64,000 bases of DNA from Qipengyuania xiamenensis (GTDB lineage Bacteria > Pseudomonadota > Alphaproteobacteria > Sphingomonadales > Sphingomonadaceae): positions 744,001 to 808,000 of the forward strand of contig NZ_JAIGNM010000001.1 in the NCBI RefSeq assembly GCF_019711495.1, written 5' to 3'. Of this stretch, positions 43,303 to 51,785 are shown in pieces (position 1 is the stretch's first letter; each line of letters begins with the position of its first letter). A model generated the notes under the pieces. The model made no database searches and was not told the origin of the DNA. It saw only the letters and a program-made list of their open reading frames with translations. A program made the position numbers and the translations under genes.

Positions 43303-43930
43303 GGATGGTCGTGATCACTTCCGCACCAAGCTTCTTGCGGATGCGGGTAACGAAGACCTCGATCGTATTAGAATCGCGGTCGAAATCCTGATCGTAGATA
43401 TGTTCGATCAGTTCGGTGCGGCTGACCACCTTGCCCTTGTGGTGCATGAGGTAGCTCAGCAGCTTGTATTCCTGCGCGGTCAGCTTGACCGGCTCGCCCT
43501 TCAGCGTGACGCGGCCCGAACGCGTGTCGAGACGCACGTCGCCAGCCGTCAGTTCGCTCGAGGTATTGCCCGAAGCGCGACGGATGAGCGCACGCAGGCG
43601 GGCGATGAGTTCTTCGGTCTGGAAGGGCTTGGCAAGATAATCGTCCGCGCCCGCGTCGAGGCCGGCGACCTTGTCCGACCAGCTGTCGCGCGCGGTCAGC
43701 ACGAGGACGGGGAACTTGCGGCCTTCCTTGCGCCACATGCCGAGCACGGTGAGCCCGTCGATCTCGGGTAGGCCGAGGTCTAGGATTACTGCGTCGTAAT
43801 CTTCGGTGGAGCCGAGGAAATGCCCATCCTCGCCATCGGTCGACAGGTCGACTGCATAGCCGTTCTGTTCGAGCGTGCTCTTGAGCTGCTGGCCCAGCGT
43901 CGGCTCGTCTTCGACGATAAGGATTCTCAT
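43250..43930 (-). CDS. OmpR/PhoP-family response regulator
   Basis: A 226-residue regulator. Receiver domain with VEDEP, phospho-acceptor Asp51 (VILDLGLPE), switch Thr in VLTARD and Lys in LAKPF; C-terminal winged helix with KLTAQEYKLLSYLMHHKGKVVSRTELIEHIYD. It pairs with the histidine kinase gene that overlaps it. The order regulator-kinase and the kinase sensor type fit a PhoP-PhoQ-like pair. It likely activates genes for the outer membrane, but no target sites are seen here. Confidence 0.93.
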   Translation of the reverse strand: MRILIVEDEPTLGQQLKSTLEQNGYAVDLSTDGEDGHFLGSTEDYDAVILDLGLPEIDGLTVLGMWRKEGRKFPVLVLTARDSWSDKVAGLDAGADDYLAKPFQTEELIARLRALIRRASGNTSSELTAGDVRLDTRSGRVTLKGEPVKLTAQEYKLLSYLMHHKGKVVSRTELIEHIYDQDFDRDSNTIEVFVTRIRKKLGAEVITTIRGLGYSLDDPADAPRAS

Positions 43931-44015
43931 GAATTTCCGTCCTTGCTAATAATCTTGCGCATGTCGTTCATGTAGATGAACGCGTCAAGATGAGCGAGGT
44001 TTCTGATGACGGAAA

Positions 44016-44321
44016 TCAGCGGCTTCGGCGCAGGATGCGCCCTGTGCGCGCATCGACATCGACATAGAGCACGCGGCCGTCGCGGATGAACTTCAGGCGA
44101 TAGGCCATGGCCGTCCGGTCATAGTCAAAGCCGAGATATTCGGCCCCGCGCATGGTCGGAAGCACGCGGTTCTCGATCTCGCGCGAACTCAGGATGTTAC
44201 CCGCACGCATTTCCTTGCGCGCTTCGCCCTGGTCGGAGCGACGCTGCGCCTCTGCCGGAGTGGCAGTCAGCGGCCCGGCGACGAGGCCAAGTGCGAGCAG
44301 GGATGCGAGAAGCGGTTTCAT
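44016..44321 (-). CDS. PepSY-like periplasmic protein
   Basis: A 101-residue protein: signal peptide about 1-25 (LLASLLALGLVAGPLTATPAEA), then ILSSREIENRVLPTMRGAEYLGFDYD and YRLKFIRDGRVLYVDVDARTGRIL, which is the core of a PepSY domain. Such proteins often lie next to two-component systems and may modulate sensor kinases. It is 85 bp upstream of the regulator gene, same strand, so probably the first gene of the three-gene operon. It could feed back on the kinase from the periplasm; this is inference. Confidence 0.82.
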   Translation of the reverse strand: MKPLLASLLALGLVAGPLTATPAEAQRRSDQGEARKEMRAGNILSSREIENRVLPTMRGAEYLGFDYDRTAMAYRLKFIRDGRVLYVDVDARTGRILRRSR

Positions 44322-44382
44322 AATGCAGTCTTACTAGGCATGGAGCATTGAACAAGGTGTGAATGTTGACGTTCACACACGT

Positions 44383-45099
44383 TCAGCGAACCATTTCGTA
44401 TTTCACCGTCACATTGACCGAACTGCTCACCATGCCCGGTTGAACCGGGGCGGATTCCTCGGCGACATCCATCGTGGCGACCGCGCGCATCTGGGGAAAC
44501 GGGCCGCTGCGGCCGGTGATCGTCTCGTTCACCTCCAGCAGGCGCAGGTCGGAATAGCCGGCTAGCCGCGCATATTCGAGCGATTGCGCGCGTGCCCGCT
44601 CCATCGCCCTGCGGCGCGCCTCGGCCTTGGCCTGCGTATCGTCCTCGAGGCTGAAACGCGGTCCGTCGAGGTCCGTCGCCCCGGCCACCACCAATGCGTC
44701 GAGCACCTTGCCTGTCTCGCCCACTTCGCGCAGCTTCACGCTGACACGGTTGCTCGCCTGATATCCGCGGAATACCTGACGCTGGGTACGCTGGTCGTAA
44801 TCGTAGCGTGCATTGAGGTTGATACCGGTGGTCTGGATATCGCGCTCTGCCACGCCCAACGCCTTGAGACGGTCGATGACCTTGCGCATTTCGACCGAAT
44901 TCAGCCGGAGCGCTTCGACCGCAGTCGGCGCATCGGTCGTCACGCCCGCCCCCACCGTCACGAGGTCGGGGTCGGCCTCCACCTGTTCCATCACGGTCAG
45001 TTCGACCACCGGACCTTCGGTGGAAATCTGCACCTCGGCTGCATGCGCGTTGCCCGCAATCATGGCGAGGCCGAGCGAGGGAACAAGTAGCTGTTTCAT
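44383..45099 (-). CDS. SIMPL domain-containing (DUF541) protein
   Basis: A 238-residue periplasmic protein: signal about 1-20 (LLVPSLGLAMIAGNAHA) and the SIMPL/DUF541 fold with VELTVMEQVEADPDLVTVGAGVTTDAPTA, NSVEMRKVIDRLKALGVAERDIQTTGINL and NRVSVKLREVGETGKVLDALVVAGA. The family contains the E. coli YggE protein, linked to oxidative stress. It stands alone between the PepSY gene and a divergent amidohydrolase gene. Confidence 0.88.
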   Translation of the reverse strand: MKQLLVPSLGLAMIAGNAHAAEVQISTEGPVVELTVMEQVEADPDLVTVGAGVTTDAPTAVEALRLNSVEMRKVIDRLKALGVAERDIQTTGINLNARYDYDQRTQRQVFRGYQASNRVSVKLREVGETGKVLDALVVAGATDLDGPRFSLEDDTQAKAEARRRAMERARAQSLEYARLAGYSDLRLLEVNETITGRSGPFPQMRAVATMDVAEESAPVQPGMVSSSVNVTVKYEMVR

Positions 45100-45237
45100 A
45101 ATCTGTCTCCGTGTCGTGACGGCAAGTGTCGCTTCGCCCGCTTTACGGTTGGCTGAACAGGGTTGTTCCGCATCGCTTCGACTTCACAGCGGCCCGGATG
45201 CGCGATACGAGGCGTGGCGAAGAGGGGAACCACTGCC

Positions 45238-46794
45238 ATGAAGTTTGCGAAACTCGTCCTTGCCGCAGCAGCCATGCTCGGCGCCGGCTTGGCCAATGCC
45301 CAGTCGATGCAGCCGGTGCCGGACCGCACGGAAGGCGAAGGCCCCTATCCCACGCTGATCGTTTCGGGCGCGACCATGATCGAAGGCTCGGGCGCACCGC
45401 CGATGGGGCCGGTCGATATCGTGATCGAAGGCAACCGGATTACGGCGATCCATGGCGGCGGCGCACCTGCCGAGGTCAAAGCGGGAGCGGCGAGAATCCT
45501 CGATGCCAAGGGCATGACCGTGATGCCGGGCTTCGTCGATACGCACGGGCACAACGGCGATCCGTCGAAGGCTGCCCAGCCCTCCTACGGCTACAAGCTG
45601 TGGCTGGCCCATGGCGTCACCAGCGTTCGCGGTGTGTCCTTCTATTTCGGTCCCGGGCAGCCGGATCTCAGCGATGCGCAGCGTAGCCGCAGCAACACGA
45701 TCACCGCCCCGCGCCTTTTCCCCTACGCCGTATTCGGCGACAAGTGGGACGGCGGCGCGATCGACAGCGAGGCCAAGGCGCGCGAGTGGGTCCGCTGGGC
45801 GAAGTCGCGCGGTTTCTGGGGCATCAAGTTCTTCAACTCGCATGGTGCCGACATCCTCGGCGCAGCGCTCGACGAAGCCGAGAAACAGGGGCTCGGCACC
45901 GTCTCGCACCTCGCCCAGCCGGGAGTACAGCGCGTCAACGCGGCTAAGGCGGTCGAACTGGGCATGGATGGCATCACCCATTTCTACGGCCACTTCGAAA
46001 GCCTGCTCGATGAGAATGCCTTGCCCCGCTATCCCAAGGGCTACAATTACTTCGACGAACAATCGCGCTTCGGCTGGGTCGCACGGCTGGCCGACCAGGT
46101 GGTCGAGCCGGGTAACGAGCAGTGGGACGCCTATATCGATCACCTGCTCGACAGCGGAGTGACGCTCAGCCCCACCTTCAACATCTATTCCGCCAGCCGC
46201 GACGTGATGGCGGCCAAGAACCGTGACTGGCACGCACGCTATACGCTGCCGAGCCTGATGGATTTCTACGCGCCCAGCGCAACCAATCACGGCAGCTATT
46301 ACAAGGACTGGAGCACCGAGGACGAAGTCGCATGGCGCAAGTTCTACCGCTACTGGTTCGACCTGACGAAGGAGTTCCACCGCCGCGGCGGGCGCGTCAC
46401 CGTGGGCAGCGATCCGGGATATATCTACCAGACCTGGGGCTTCGCCTATGTCGGCGAGCTTGAGATGCTGCGCGAAGCCGGCCTCGAACCGCTCGAAGTG
46501 ATCCGTGCCGCTACCGTTTCGGGTGCGCAGGAAATCTACGATCCGCGCGGAGAGACTGCGCCGATGGGCACGATCCAGGTCGGCAAGCTGGCCGATCTCG
46601 TCATCGTGCCGGGCAATCCGCTCGACAACCTCAAGCTGCTCTACGGCACGGGCCACACGAGGCTGAATTACGAGACGGGCGAGATCGAGCAGGTCGGCGG
46701 TGTGCGCTGGACCATCAAGGACGGCATTGTCTACGACGCGCCCGCCCTGCTTGAAGATGTGGCAAGGATGGTAGAGGAACAGCGGGCAAACTAG
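45238..46794 (+). CDS. Secreted amidohydrolase-family metalloenzyme
   Basis: A 518-residue protein: signal peptide about 1-21 (LVLAAAAMLGAGLANA), and an amidohydrolase fold with the HxH metal motif in PGFVDTHGHNGD, further His in LAQPGVQRV and ITHFYGHF, and Asp in VTVGSDPGYI. A beta-sandwich domain closes with IQVGKLADLVIVPGNPL. Members hydrolyse peptides, imides or cyclic amides. Substrate not known. It reads away from the SIMPL gene; ATG 45238 is set by the signal. Confidence 0.88.
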   Translation: MKFAKLVLAAAAMLGAGLANAQSMQPVPDRTEGEGPYPTLIVSGATMIEGSGAPPMGPVDIVIEGNRITAIHGGGAPAEVKAGAARILDAKGMTVMPGFVDTHGHNGDPSKAAQPSYGYKLWLAHGVTSVRGVSFYFGPGQPDLSDAQRSRSNTITAPRLFPYAVFGDKWDGGAIDSEAKAREWVRWAKSRGFWGIKFFNSHGADILGAALDEAEKQGLGTVSHLAQPGVQRVNAAKAVELGMDGITHFYGHFESLLDENALPRYPKGYNYFDEQSRFGWVARLADQVVEPGNEQWDAYIDHLLDSGVTLSPTFNIYSASRDVMAAKNRDWHARYTLPSLMDFYAPSATNHGSYYKDWSTEDEVAWRKFYRYWFDLTKEFHRRGGRVTVGSDPGYIYQTWGFAYVGELEMLREAGLEPLEVIRAATVSGAQEIYDPRGETAPMGTIQVGKLADLVIVPGNPLDNLKLLYGTGHTRLNYETGEIEQVGGVRWTIKDGIVYDAPALLEDVARMVEEQRAN

Positions 46795-46818
46795 GGGCGC
46801 GGAAAAGGGGGATTTTCT

Positions 46819-47133
46819 ATGAAGTTCGGAAAGACACTTGCCGTTGCGGCCATGACGCTGTCGGCGGGGATAGCGTCCACGCCGGCTTCGGCACAGGACC
46901 GCTATCTCGCGGAAGTCGTCCTCGTGGGGCAGAATTTCTGCCCTAGGGGCACCTTGCCTGCTGACGGGAAGCTTCTTCCGATTGCGCGGAATGCAGCGCT
47001 CTTTTCACTGCTCGGTACGACCTATGGTGGCGACGGACGCACCACCTTCGCCCTGCCCGATCTGCGCGGCGATGCACCAGCTGGCATGCGGTATTGCGTG
47101 GTAACCCAAGGCATCTATCCCAGCCGCAGCTAG
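46819..47133 (+). CDS. Secreted tail-collar-domain protein
   Basis: A 104-residue protein: signal peptide about 1-25 (ending STPASAQ) and one phage tail collar-like domain with FCPRGTLPADGKLLPIARNAALFSLLGTTYGGDGRTTFALPDLRG. The domain is found in tail fibres and in bacterial microcystin-dependent proteins. Two cysteines (NFC and RYC) may pair. It is unusual that a collar domain carries a Sec signal and stands alone; no phage genes lie near. It follows the amidohydrolase gene by 24 bp and may share its transcript. Confidence 0.82.
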   Translation: MKFGKTLAVAAMTLSAGIASTPASAQDRYLAEVVLVGQNFCPRGTLPADGKLLPIARNAALFSLLGTTYGGDGRTTFALPDLRGDAPAGMRYCVVTQGIYPSRS

Positions 47134-47181
47134 GCCCTTTCCCTTGCGGGGCGAACCGCGCTCGATTAAGCGGCGCCCCCT

Positions 47182-48987
47182 ATGGCACAGCCCCCAATCC
47201 TCAGCCTTGAAGGCATGGCCCTGCAGCAGGGCGGCAAATGGCTGTTCGGTGGGCCGGAAAACGAGCCGCTCGACCTGCATATCGGCCCGCGCGACCGGCT
47301 TGCGCTGATCGGCCGCAATGGCGTGGGCAAGACCACGCTGTTCCGCATGATCGACGGGCAGATCGAAACCGATGCGGGTACGCGCAAGCTCAAGCCGCAT
47401 GCCAAGATCGTGCTGCTCGAACAGGACCCTGATCTCACCGGCCATGCCACGCTCATGGACTGGGCACTGTCCGGCGACCACGCGCCTCAGGAACACGAAG
47501 TCGAGGCCATTGCCGGTCAGCTCGGCATCGACATGAGCCGCGAGACCAAGGGCGCGAGCGGGGGCGAGAAGCGCCGCGCGGCGATTGCCCGCGCGCTGGC
47601 GCAGGACCCGGATCTGCTGCTCATGGACGAGCCGACCAATCACCTCGACCTTGGCGCGATCGACTGGCTGGAAGGCTGGCTCGACCGCTATCGCGGTGCC
47701 TTCGTAGTCATCAGCCATGACCGGACCTTCCTTAAGCGCCTGACCCGCGCGACCATCTGGCTCGACCGCGGCAATCTGCGCCGCAAGGAGGTCGGCTTCG
47801 GCGGCTACGAGGCTTGGGAAGAACAGGTCTATGCCGAGGAAGCCCGAGCGGCAGAGAAGCTCGATGCCAAGCTCAAGCTCGAGGCGCACTGGCTCGAGCG
47901 CGGCGTAACCGCGCGGCGCAAGCGCAACCAGGGACGGCTCGAGAAGCTGTGGCAGATGCGCGCGCAGCGTGCCTCGATGATTTCCGCCGCCGGCACCGCC
48001 AAGCTCAAGCTGGCGACCGAGGAGGAGTTCAAGTCCAAGTCGGTCATCGTCGCGGACAAGATCACGAAATCCTATGGCGACCGCACGATCATCAAGCCCT
48101 TCTCGCTGCGCATCCAGCGCGGTGACCGGATCGGTATCGTCGGCGCCAATGGCGCGGGCAAGACGACGCTCTTGAAGATGCTCACCGGCGAGCTCGAACC
48201 CGACAGCGGCACGGTCGATATCGCCAAGACGCTGACCGGCGTGATGATCGACCAGCAGCGCCAGCTCCTCACCGCCGACAAGACCGTGCGGCAGGTGCTG
48301 GCAGAGGGCGGCGACTGGATCGACGTGCGGGGCAACCGCAAGCATGTGCAGGCTTACCTGAAGGACTTCCTCTTCGATCCCAAGATCGTCGACATGAAGG
48401 TCGCGGTCCTGTCGGGCGGCGAGCGCTCGCGCCTGTTGCTGGCCCGCGAGTTCGCCAAGGCCTCCAACCTCCTCGTCCTCGACGAACCGACCAACGACCT
48501 GGACCTCGAAACGCTCGACCTGCTGCAGGAAGTCATCGCCGACTACGAAGGCACCGTGCTGATCGTCAGCCATGACCGCGACTTCCTCGACCGCACGGTG
48601 ACTATCACACTGGGCCTCGACGGCACGGGCAAAGTCGACGTCGTCGCTGGCGGCTATGAGGACTGGGAGAAGAAGCGCCAGAAGCCTGTGGTCGGCAAAG
48701 CGAAGACCGAAAAGCAGGCCGACAAGCCTGCGCCGGCGCCTGCTGCGTCCAAGCCGACCAAGCTCTCCTACAAGGACCAGCGCGATTACGAGCTGCTGCC
48801 CGCGCGCATCGAGGAGTTGGAAGCAGCCATCACGCGCGGCGAAGCAATCCTCGCCGATCCCGATCTCTACACCTCAGATCCGCAGAAGTTCGCCAATGTC
48901 TCGAAGGGCATCGAAAATGCGCGAAACGAGAAGGACGCTGCGGAAGAACGCTGGCTGATGCTGGCCGAGCAGGTCGAGGCGCTTTGA
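47182..48987 (+). CDS. ABC-F ATPase, Uup-like
   Basis: A 601-residue protein with two ABC ATPase halves and no membrane part. First Walker A IGRNGVGKTT and signature ASGGEKRR, second Walker A VGANGAGKTT and signature LSGGERSRL, with LLMDEPTNHLDL and LVLDEPTNDLDL as Walker B. The linker is charged and the C-terminal coiled coil (about 535-601) is like that of Uup, which binds DNA or ribosomes. It acts on translating ribosomes or on replication intermediates. Its stop overlaps the start of the uracil-DNA glycosylase family gene. Confidence 0.92.
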   Translation: MAQPPILSLEGMALQQGGKWLFGGPENEPLDLHIGPRDRLALIGRNGVGKTTLFRMIDGQIETDAGTRKLKPHAKIVLLEQDPDLTGHATLMDWALSGDHAPQEHEVEAIAGQLGIDMSRETKGASGGEKRRAAIARALAQDPDLLLMDEPTNHLDLGAIDWLEGWLDRYRGAFVVISHDRTFLKRLTRATIWLDRGNLRRKEVGFGGYEAWEEQVYAEEARAAEKLDAKLKLEAHWLERGVTARRKRNQGRLEKLWQMRAQRASMISAAGTAKLKLATEEEFKSKSVIVADKITKSYGDRTIIKPFSLRIQRGDRIGIVGANGAGKTTLLKMLTGELEPDSGTVDIAKTLTGVMIDQQRQLLTADKTVRQVLAEGGDWIDVRGNRKHVQAYLKDFLFDPKIVDMKVAVLSGGERSRLLLAREFAKASNLLVLDEPTNDLDLETLDLLQEVIADYEGTVLIVSHDRDFLDRTVTITLGLDGTGKVDVVAGGYEDWEKKRQKPVVGKAKTEKQADKPAPAPAASKPTKLSYKDQRDYELLPARIEELEAAITRGEAILADPDLYTSDPQKFANVSKGIENARNEKDAAEERWLMLAEQVEAL

Positions 48988-49559
48988 GCGCGGCCGATCT
49001 CGCCACCGAGATCGCAGGTTGCCGCACCTGTGCCGCCCACCTCCCCCACGGTGTTCGTCCGGTCACCAGTTTCTCACCGACCGCCCGGTTGCTGATCATC
49101 GGTCAGGCTCCCGGATCGATCGTCCACGAGACCGGCATCCCGTGGGACGACAAGAGCGGCGACCGGCTTCGCGAGTGGACCGGCCTCTCCAAGGAGCAGA
49201 TGTACGAACCCGCGCGCGTCGCGCTCGTCCCGATGGGGTTCTGCTATCCCGGGAAGGCGAGCGGAGGCGACAAGCCCCCGCGCCCCGAATGTGCGCCGCA
49301 ATGGCATGACCGGATACTCGACATCCTGCCCGAAGGCCGCCTGACGCTGCTCGTCGGCACTTATGCGCAGGCGCACTACCTTCCCGAAGCGCGCAAGCTT
49401 TCGATGACCGAGCGGGTGCGCGCTTTTCGCGACTACCTCCCGCGTTTCCTCCCGTTGCCCCACCCTGCATGGCGCAGTGCGATCTGGATGAAGCAGAACC
49501 CCTGGTTCGAGGCAGAGGTGCTGCCAGTCCTGCGCGAGGCGGTTGTTGGACATATTTAG
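48984..49559 (+). CDS. Uracil-DNA glycosylase family protein
   Basis: A 191-residue protein of the UDG superfamily. Motif 1 is LLIIGQAPGSIVHETGIPWDDKSGDRLREW, and motif 2 is LPLPHPAWRS. An N-terminal CRTCAAH pair hints at a metal site, as in family 4 enzymes, but the further cysteines are not all there; GQAPG with a Ser rather than Glu may mean altered activity. The start is a TTG at 48984 that overlaps the ABC-F stop (TTGA), so translation is coupled. Confidence 0.85.
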   Translation: MSAADLATEIAGCRTCAAHLPHGVRPVTSFSPTARLLIIGQAPGSIVHETGIPWDDKSGDRLREWTGLSKEQMYEPARVALVPMGFCYPGKASGGDKPPRPECAPQWHDRILDILPEGRLTLLVGTYAQAHYLPEARKLSMTERVRAFRDYLPRFLPLPHPAWRSAIWMKQNPWFEAEVLPVLREAVVGHI

Positions 49560-49626
49560 GATTGCCGCCCGTGTAGTCCCAAAGGCTGGAACACATGGAA
49601 CACGGTCCTAGGATAGAACTCCCCAC

Positions 49627-50103
49627 TCACCTGATCCGGTAGAAGTCGGCCACCCGGTCGAGCGCCAGTTTCAATACCAGTTTGCCGCTACGCGCAGGCC
49701 AGCCGAGCCCCTTTTCCGCCTCGGGCAGCCCTTCGCAGCCGCAGGCCACGCGCCAGAGGATATCCTTCAGCCCTGCGCCTGCCTCGGCCATCGCCCCGTC
49801 AAAGCGCGCTTTCGCAGCCAATTGCCGCTCCGATGACGTCAAGCCGTCACCACCTCCGCCTCCGTCCACGCGCACCGGGTCCCAGCGCATCGTGACAGAG
49901 GGCGACAATTGCGCCCGCTCGTAATCGGCGCGCAGCCGCTCACCCGCATCGAACTGGCGATCATCGAGGTGGCCTCGCGAATGCAGCCATGTGAGCGGGC
50001 TTTCGCCCAAGTTCATCGTGACGCTGCGCGTCTTGCGCGTCGGAGAGCCTGCGCGCCGCGGCCCGACTTCGGTGAGTTCCCGTTCTACCAGTTCCCTGCG
50101 CAT
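49627..50103 (-). CDS. DUF6456 domain protein
   Basis: A 158-residue protein with the DUF6456 pattern of alphaproteobacteria: ESPLTWLHSRGHLDDRQFDAGERLRADYERAQLSPSVTMRWD, later KDILWRVACGCEGLPEAEKGLGWPARSGKLVLKLALDRVADFY. Family members are thought to be linked to replication or DNA binding, without proof. The poly-Gly stretch (GGGGGDG) marks a loop. ATG 50103. It is read away from the XRE gene with a 100-bp spacer, so each has its own promoter. Confidence 0.85.
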   Translation of the reverse strand: MRRELVERELTEVGPRRAGSPTRKTRSVTMNLGESPLTWLHSRGHLDDRQFDAGERLRADYERAQLSPSVTMRWDPVRVDGGGGGDGLTSSERQLAAKARFDGAMAEAGAGLKDILWRVACGCEGLPEAEKGLGWPARSGKLVLKLALDRVADFYRIR

Positions 50104-50203
50104 ATTGCCGTCTCCTCGCTGTCAGTGGACGACGGGCTTGCAAACATCCGGTTAGTGTAGGAAAGAGAAAACACCGATTTGGTTAGAAGGATTTGTCAGC
50201 GTC

Positions 50204-50776
50204 ATGATCAACCGCATCCGCGATATCCGCAAGCAAAAGGGCATGACGCTGGCCGATCTCGCCGAAGCATGCGTCCCGCCCACTACTCCGCAAACGGTCG
50301 GGCGGCTCGAAACGGGCATGCGCAACCTCTCGCTCAAATGGATGGAGCGGATCGGTGCCGCCTTGGGCGTCGAGCCAGAAGTACTGGTCCGTTCCGAAAA
50401 GGCCGATCACCCGCAGGTGGTGGCGACGTTAGGCCAGGCCGGCCCCGAGGCATTGACCGAAACGCGCGATGCGATCCTCGCCACCGACCTCGGCAGCGAG
50501 GGTGCATTGGTGGTCCTGACGATCGACTATCCCCACGGCGAATACCGCCCCGGCGACCAGCTGTGGCTGCGCCAGCTCGCTCCTGAGGATGCGGGGCGTG
50601 CGGTCAATCGCGATGTGCTGGTGCCCAAGAGCGGCGGGCGCTTCGCCTTCGGCCGCCTGATCGACCGGCAGGGCAACCTCGTCGGACTGCTTCCGCCGGG
50701 TCACGGCGAAAAGCAGCAGGTCGTGGACAACCCTGCGTGGATCGGTGTGGCAGAGATGCTGGTCCGCCGCCTCTAG
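50204..50776 (+). CDS. XRE-type regulator with degenerate S24-like domain
   Basis: A 190-residue protein with an HTH in the first 60 residues (IRKQKGMTLADLAEACVPPTTPQTVGRLETG) and a C-terminal domain that looks like the LexA/C1 S24 fold (YPHGEYRPGDQLWLRQL, FGRLIDRQGNLVGLLPPG), yet with no clear Ser-Lys dyad. It is thus probably a non-cleavable regulator whose C-domain serves dimerisation or sensing. Position between the DUF6456 gene and the secF end gives no hint of the target. Confidence 0.78.
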   Translation: MINRIRDIRKQKGMTLADLAEACVPPTTPQTVGRLETGMRNLSLKWMERIGAALGVEPEVLVRSEKADHPQVVATLGQAGPEALTETRDAILATDLGSEGALVVLTIDYPHGEYRPGDQLWLRQLAPEDAGRAVNRDVLVPKSGGRFAFGRLIDRQGNLVGLLPPGHGEKQQVVDNPAWIGVAEMLVRRL

Positions 50777-50795
50777 AGGCAGCGGACACCAGCGA

Positions 50796-51773
50796 TCAGA
50801 CTTCGCCGCGCAGTTTCTTTTCCTGCTTGTCGGCGATGGTTTCTTCCGGAACGAAGCTGTCCGAATTGACCCCCATCCACACCAGCAGCGGCGAAGCCAT
50901 GTAGACCGAGGAATAGGTACCGACGAACAGGCCCCAGGTGATGCCGACCGTAAGGCCGAACAGGCTGGCCGGACCGAAGAACAGCAGCGGCAGGAGCGCC
51001 ACGAGCAGGGTCAGCGAGGTCATCACCGTTCGGGCGAGCGTTTCGTTGACCGAGAGGTCGAGCAGCTCGGGCAGTTCCATCTTGCGGTACTTCTTCAGGT
51101 TCTCGCGGATGCGGTCGTAAACGACGATCGTATCGTTGAGCGAATAACCGATGATCGCAAGGATCGCGGCGATGATCTGCAGGCTGAACTCGATCTGGAA
51201 CAGCGAGAACAGCCCCAATGTCAGCGAGACGTCGTGGAACAGCGCGAACAGCGCGCCCACGCCGAATTGCCATTCGAAGCGGATCCAGATGTAGAGCGCA
51301 ACGGCCAGCATCGCGTAGATCAAGGCCAGCGTGGCGTCGGTGCGGAACTCACCTGAAACCTTGCCCGACACGTTGTCGTTGCCGTCGATCCGGATGTCCG
51401 GATGATTGGCCTGCAAATCCGCGATCACCGCGGAAGCCGCGGCCTGTGCGGCTTCCTTGTCGCTCGACACTTCGTCCGTCAGGCGAACGCGGATCGAAAC
51501 CTGGTTGTCCTCGCCAAAGCGCTGGACGACCGGCTCTCCATAACCAAGTTCGGCGATCTCCGACCGGAGCTGCACGACAGGTGCCTGTTCGCTCTGTTCG
51601 AACGTCGCCCGCACTTCGAGGCCGCCGGCGAAATCGACGCCGTAGTTGAGACCCTTGGTCAGCACGAGCGCCCAGCTCGCCGCGATCAGAAGGATGCTGA
51701 CCACGAAGAAAGGCACGCGCCATTTCAGGAATTTGATGTTGGTGTCGTCGGGGACGAGCTTGAGCAGTTTCAT
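50796..51773 (-). CDS. secF: Protein translocase subunit SecF
   Basis: A 325-residue inner-membrane protein of normal length with six membrane segments and one periplasmic domain (about 60-140). FRTDATLALIYAMLAVALYIWIRFEW and YSLNDTIVVYDRIREN are the conserved blocks; LNYGVDFAGGLEVRATFE starts the periplasmic domain. With SecD and YajC it uses the proton gradient to pull proteins through SecYEG. It is 12 bp after secD. Confidence 0.96.
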   Translation of the reverse strand: MKLLKLVPDDTNIKFLKWRVPFFVVSILLIAASWALVLTKGLNYGVDFAGGLEVRATFEQSEQAPVVQLRSEIAELGYGEPVVQRFGEDNQVSIRVRLTDEVSSDKEAAQAAASAVIADLQANHPDIRIDGNDNVSGKVSGEFRTDATLALIYAMLAVALYIWIRFEWQFGVGALFALFHDVSLTLGLFSLFQIEFSLQIIAAILAIIGYSLNDTIVVYDRIRENLKKYRKMELPELLDLSVNETLARTVMTSLTLLVALLPLLFFGPASLFGLTVGITWGLFVGTYSSVYMASPLLVWMGVNSDSFVPEETIADKQEKKLRGEV

Positions 51774-51785
51774 TGTTCGTCCTCC

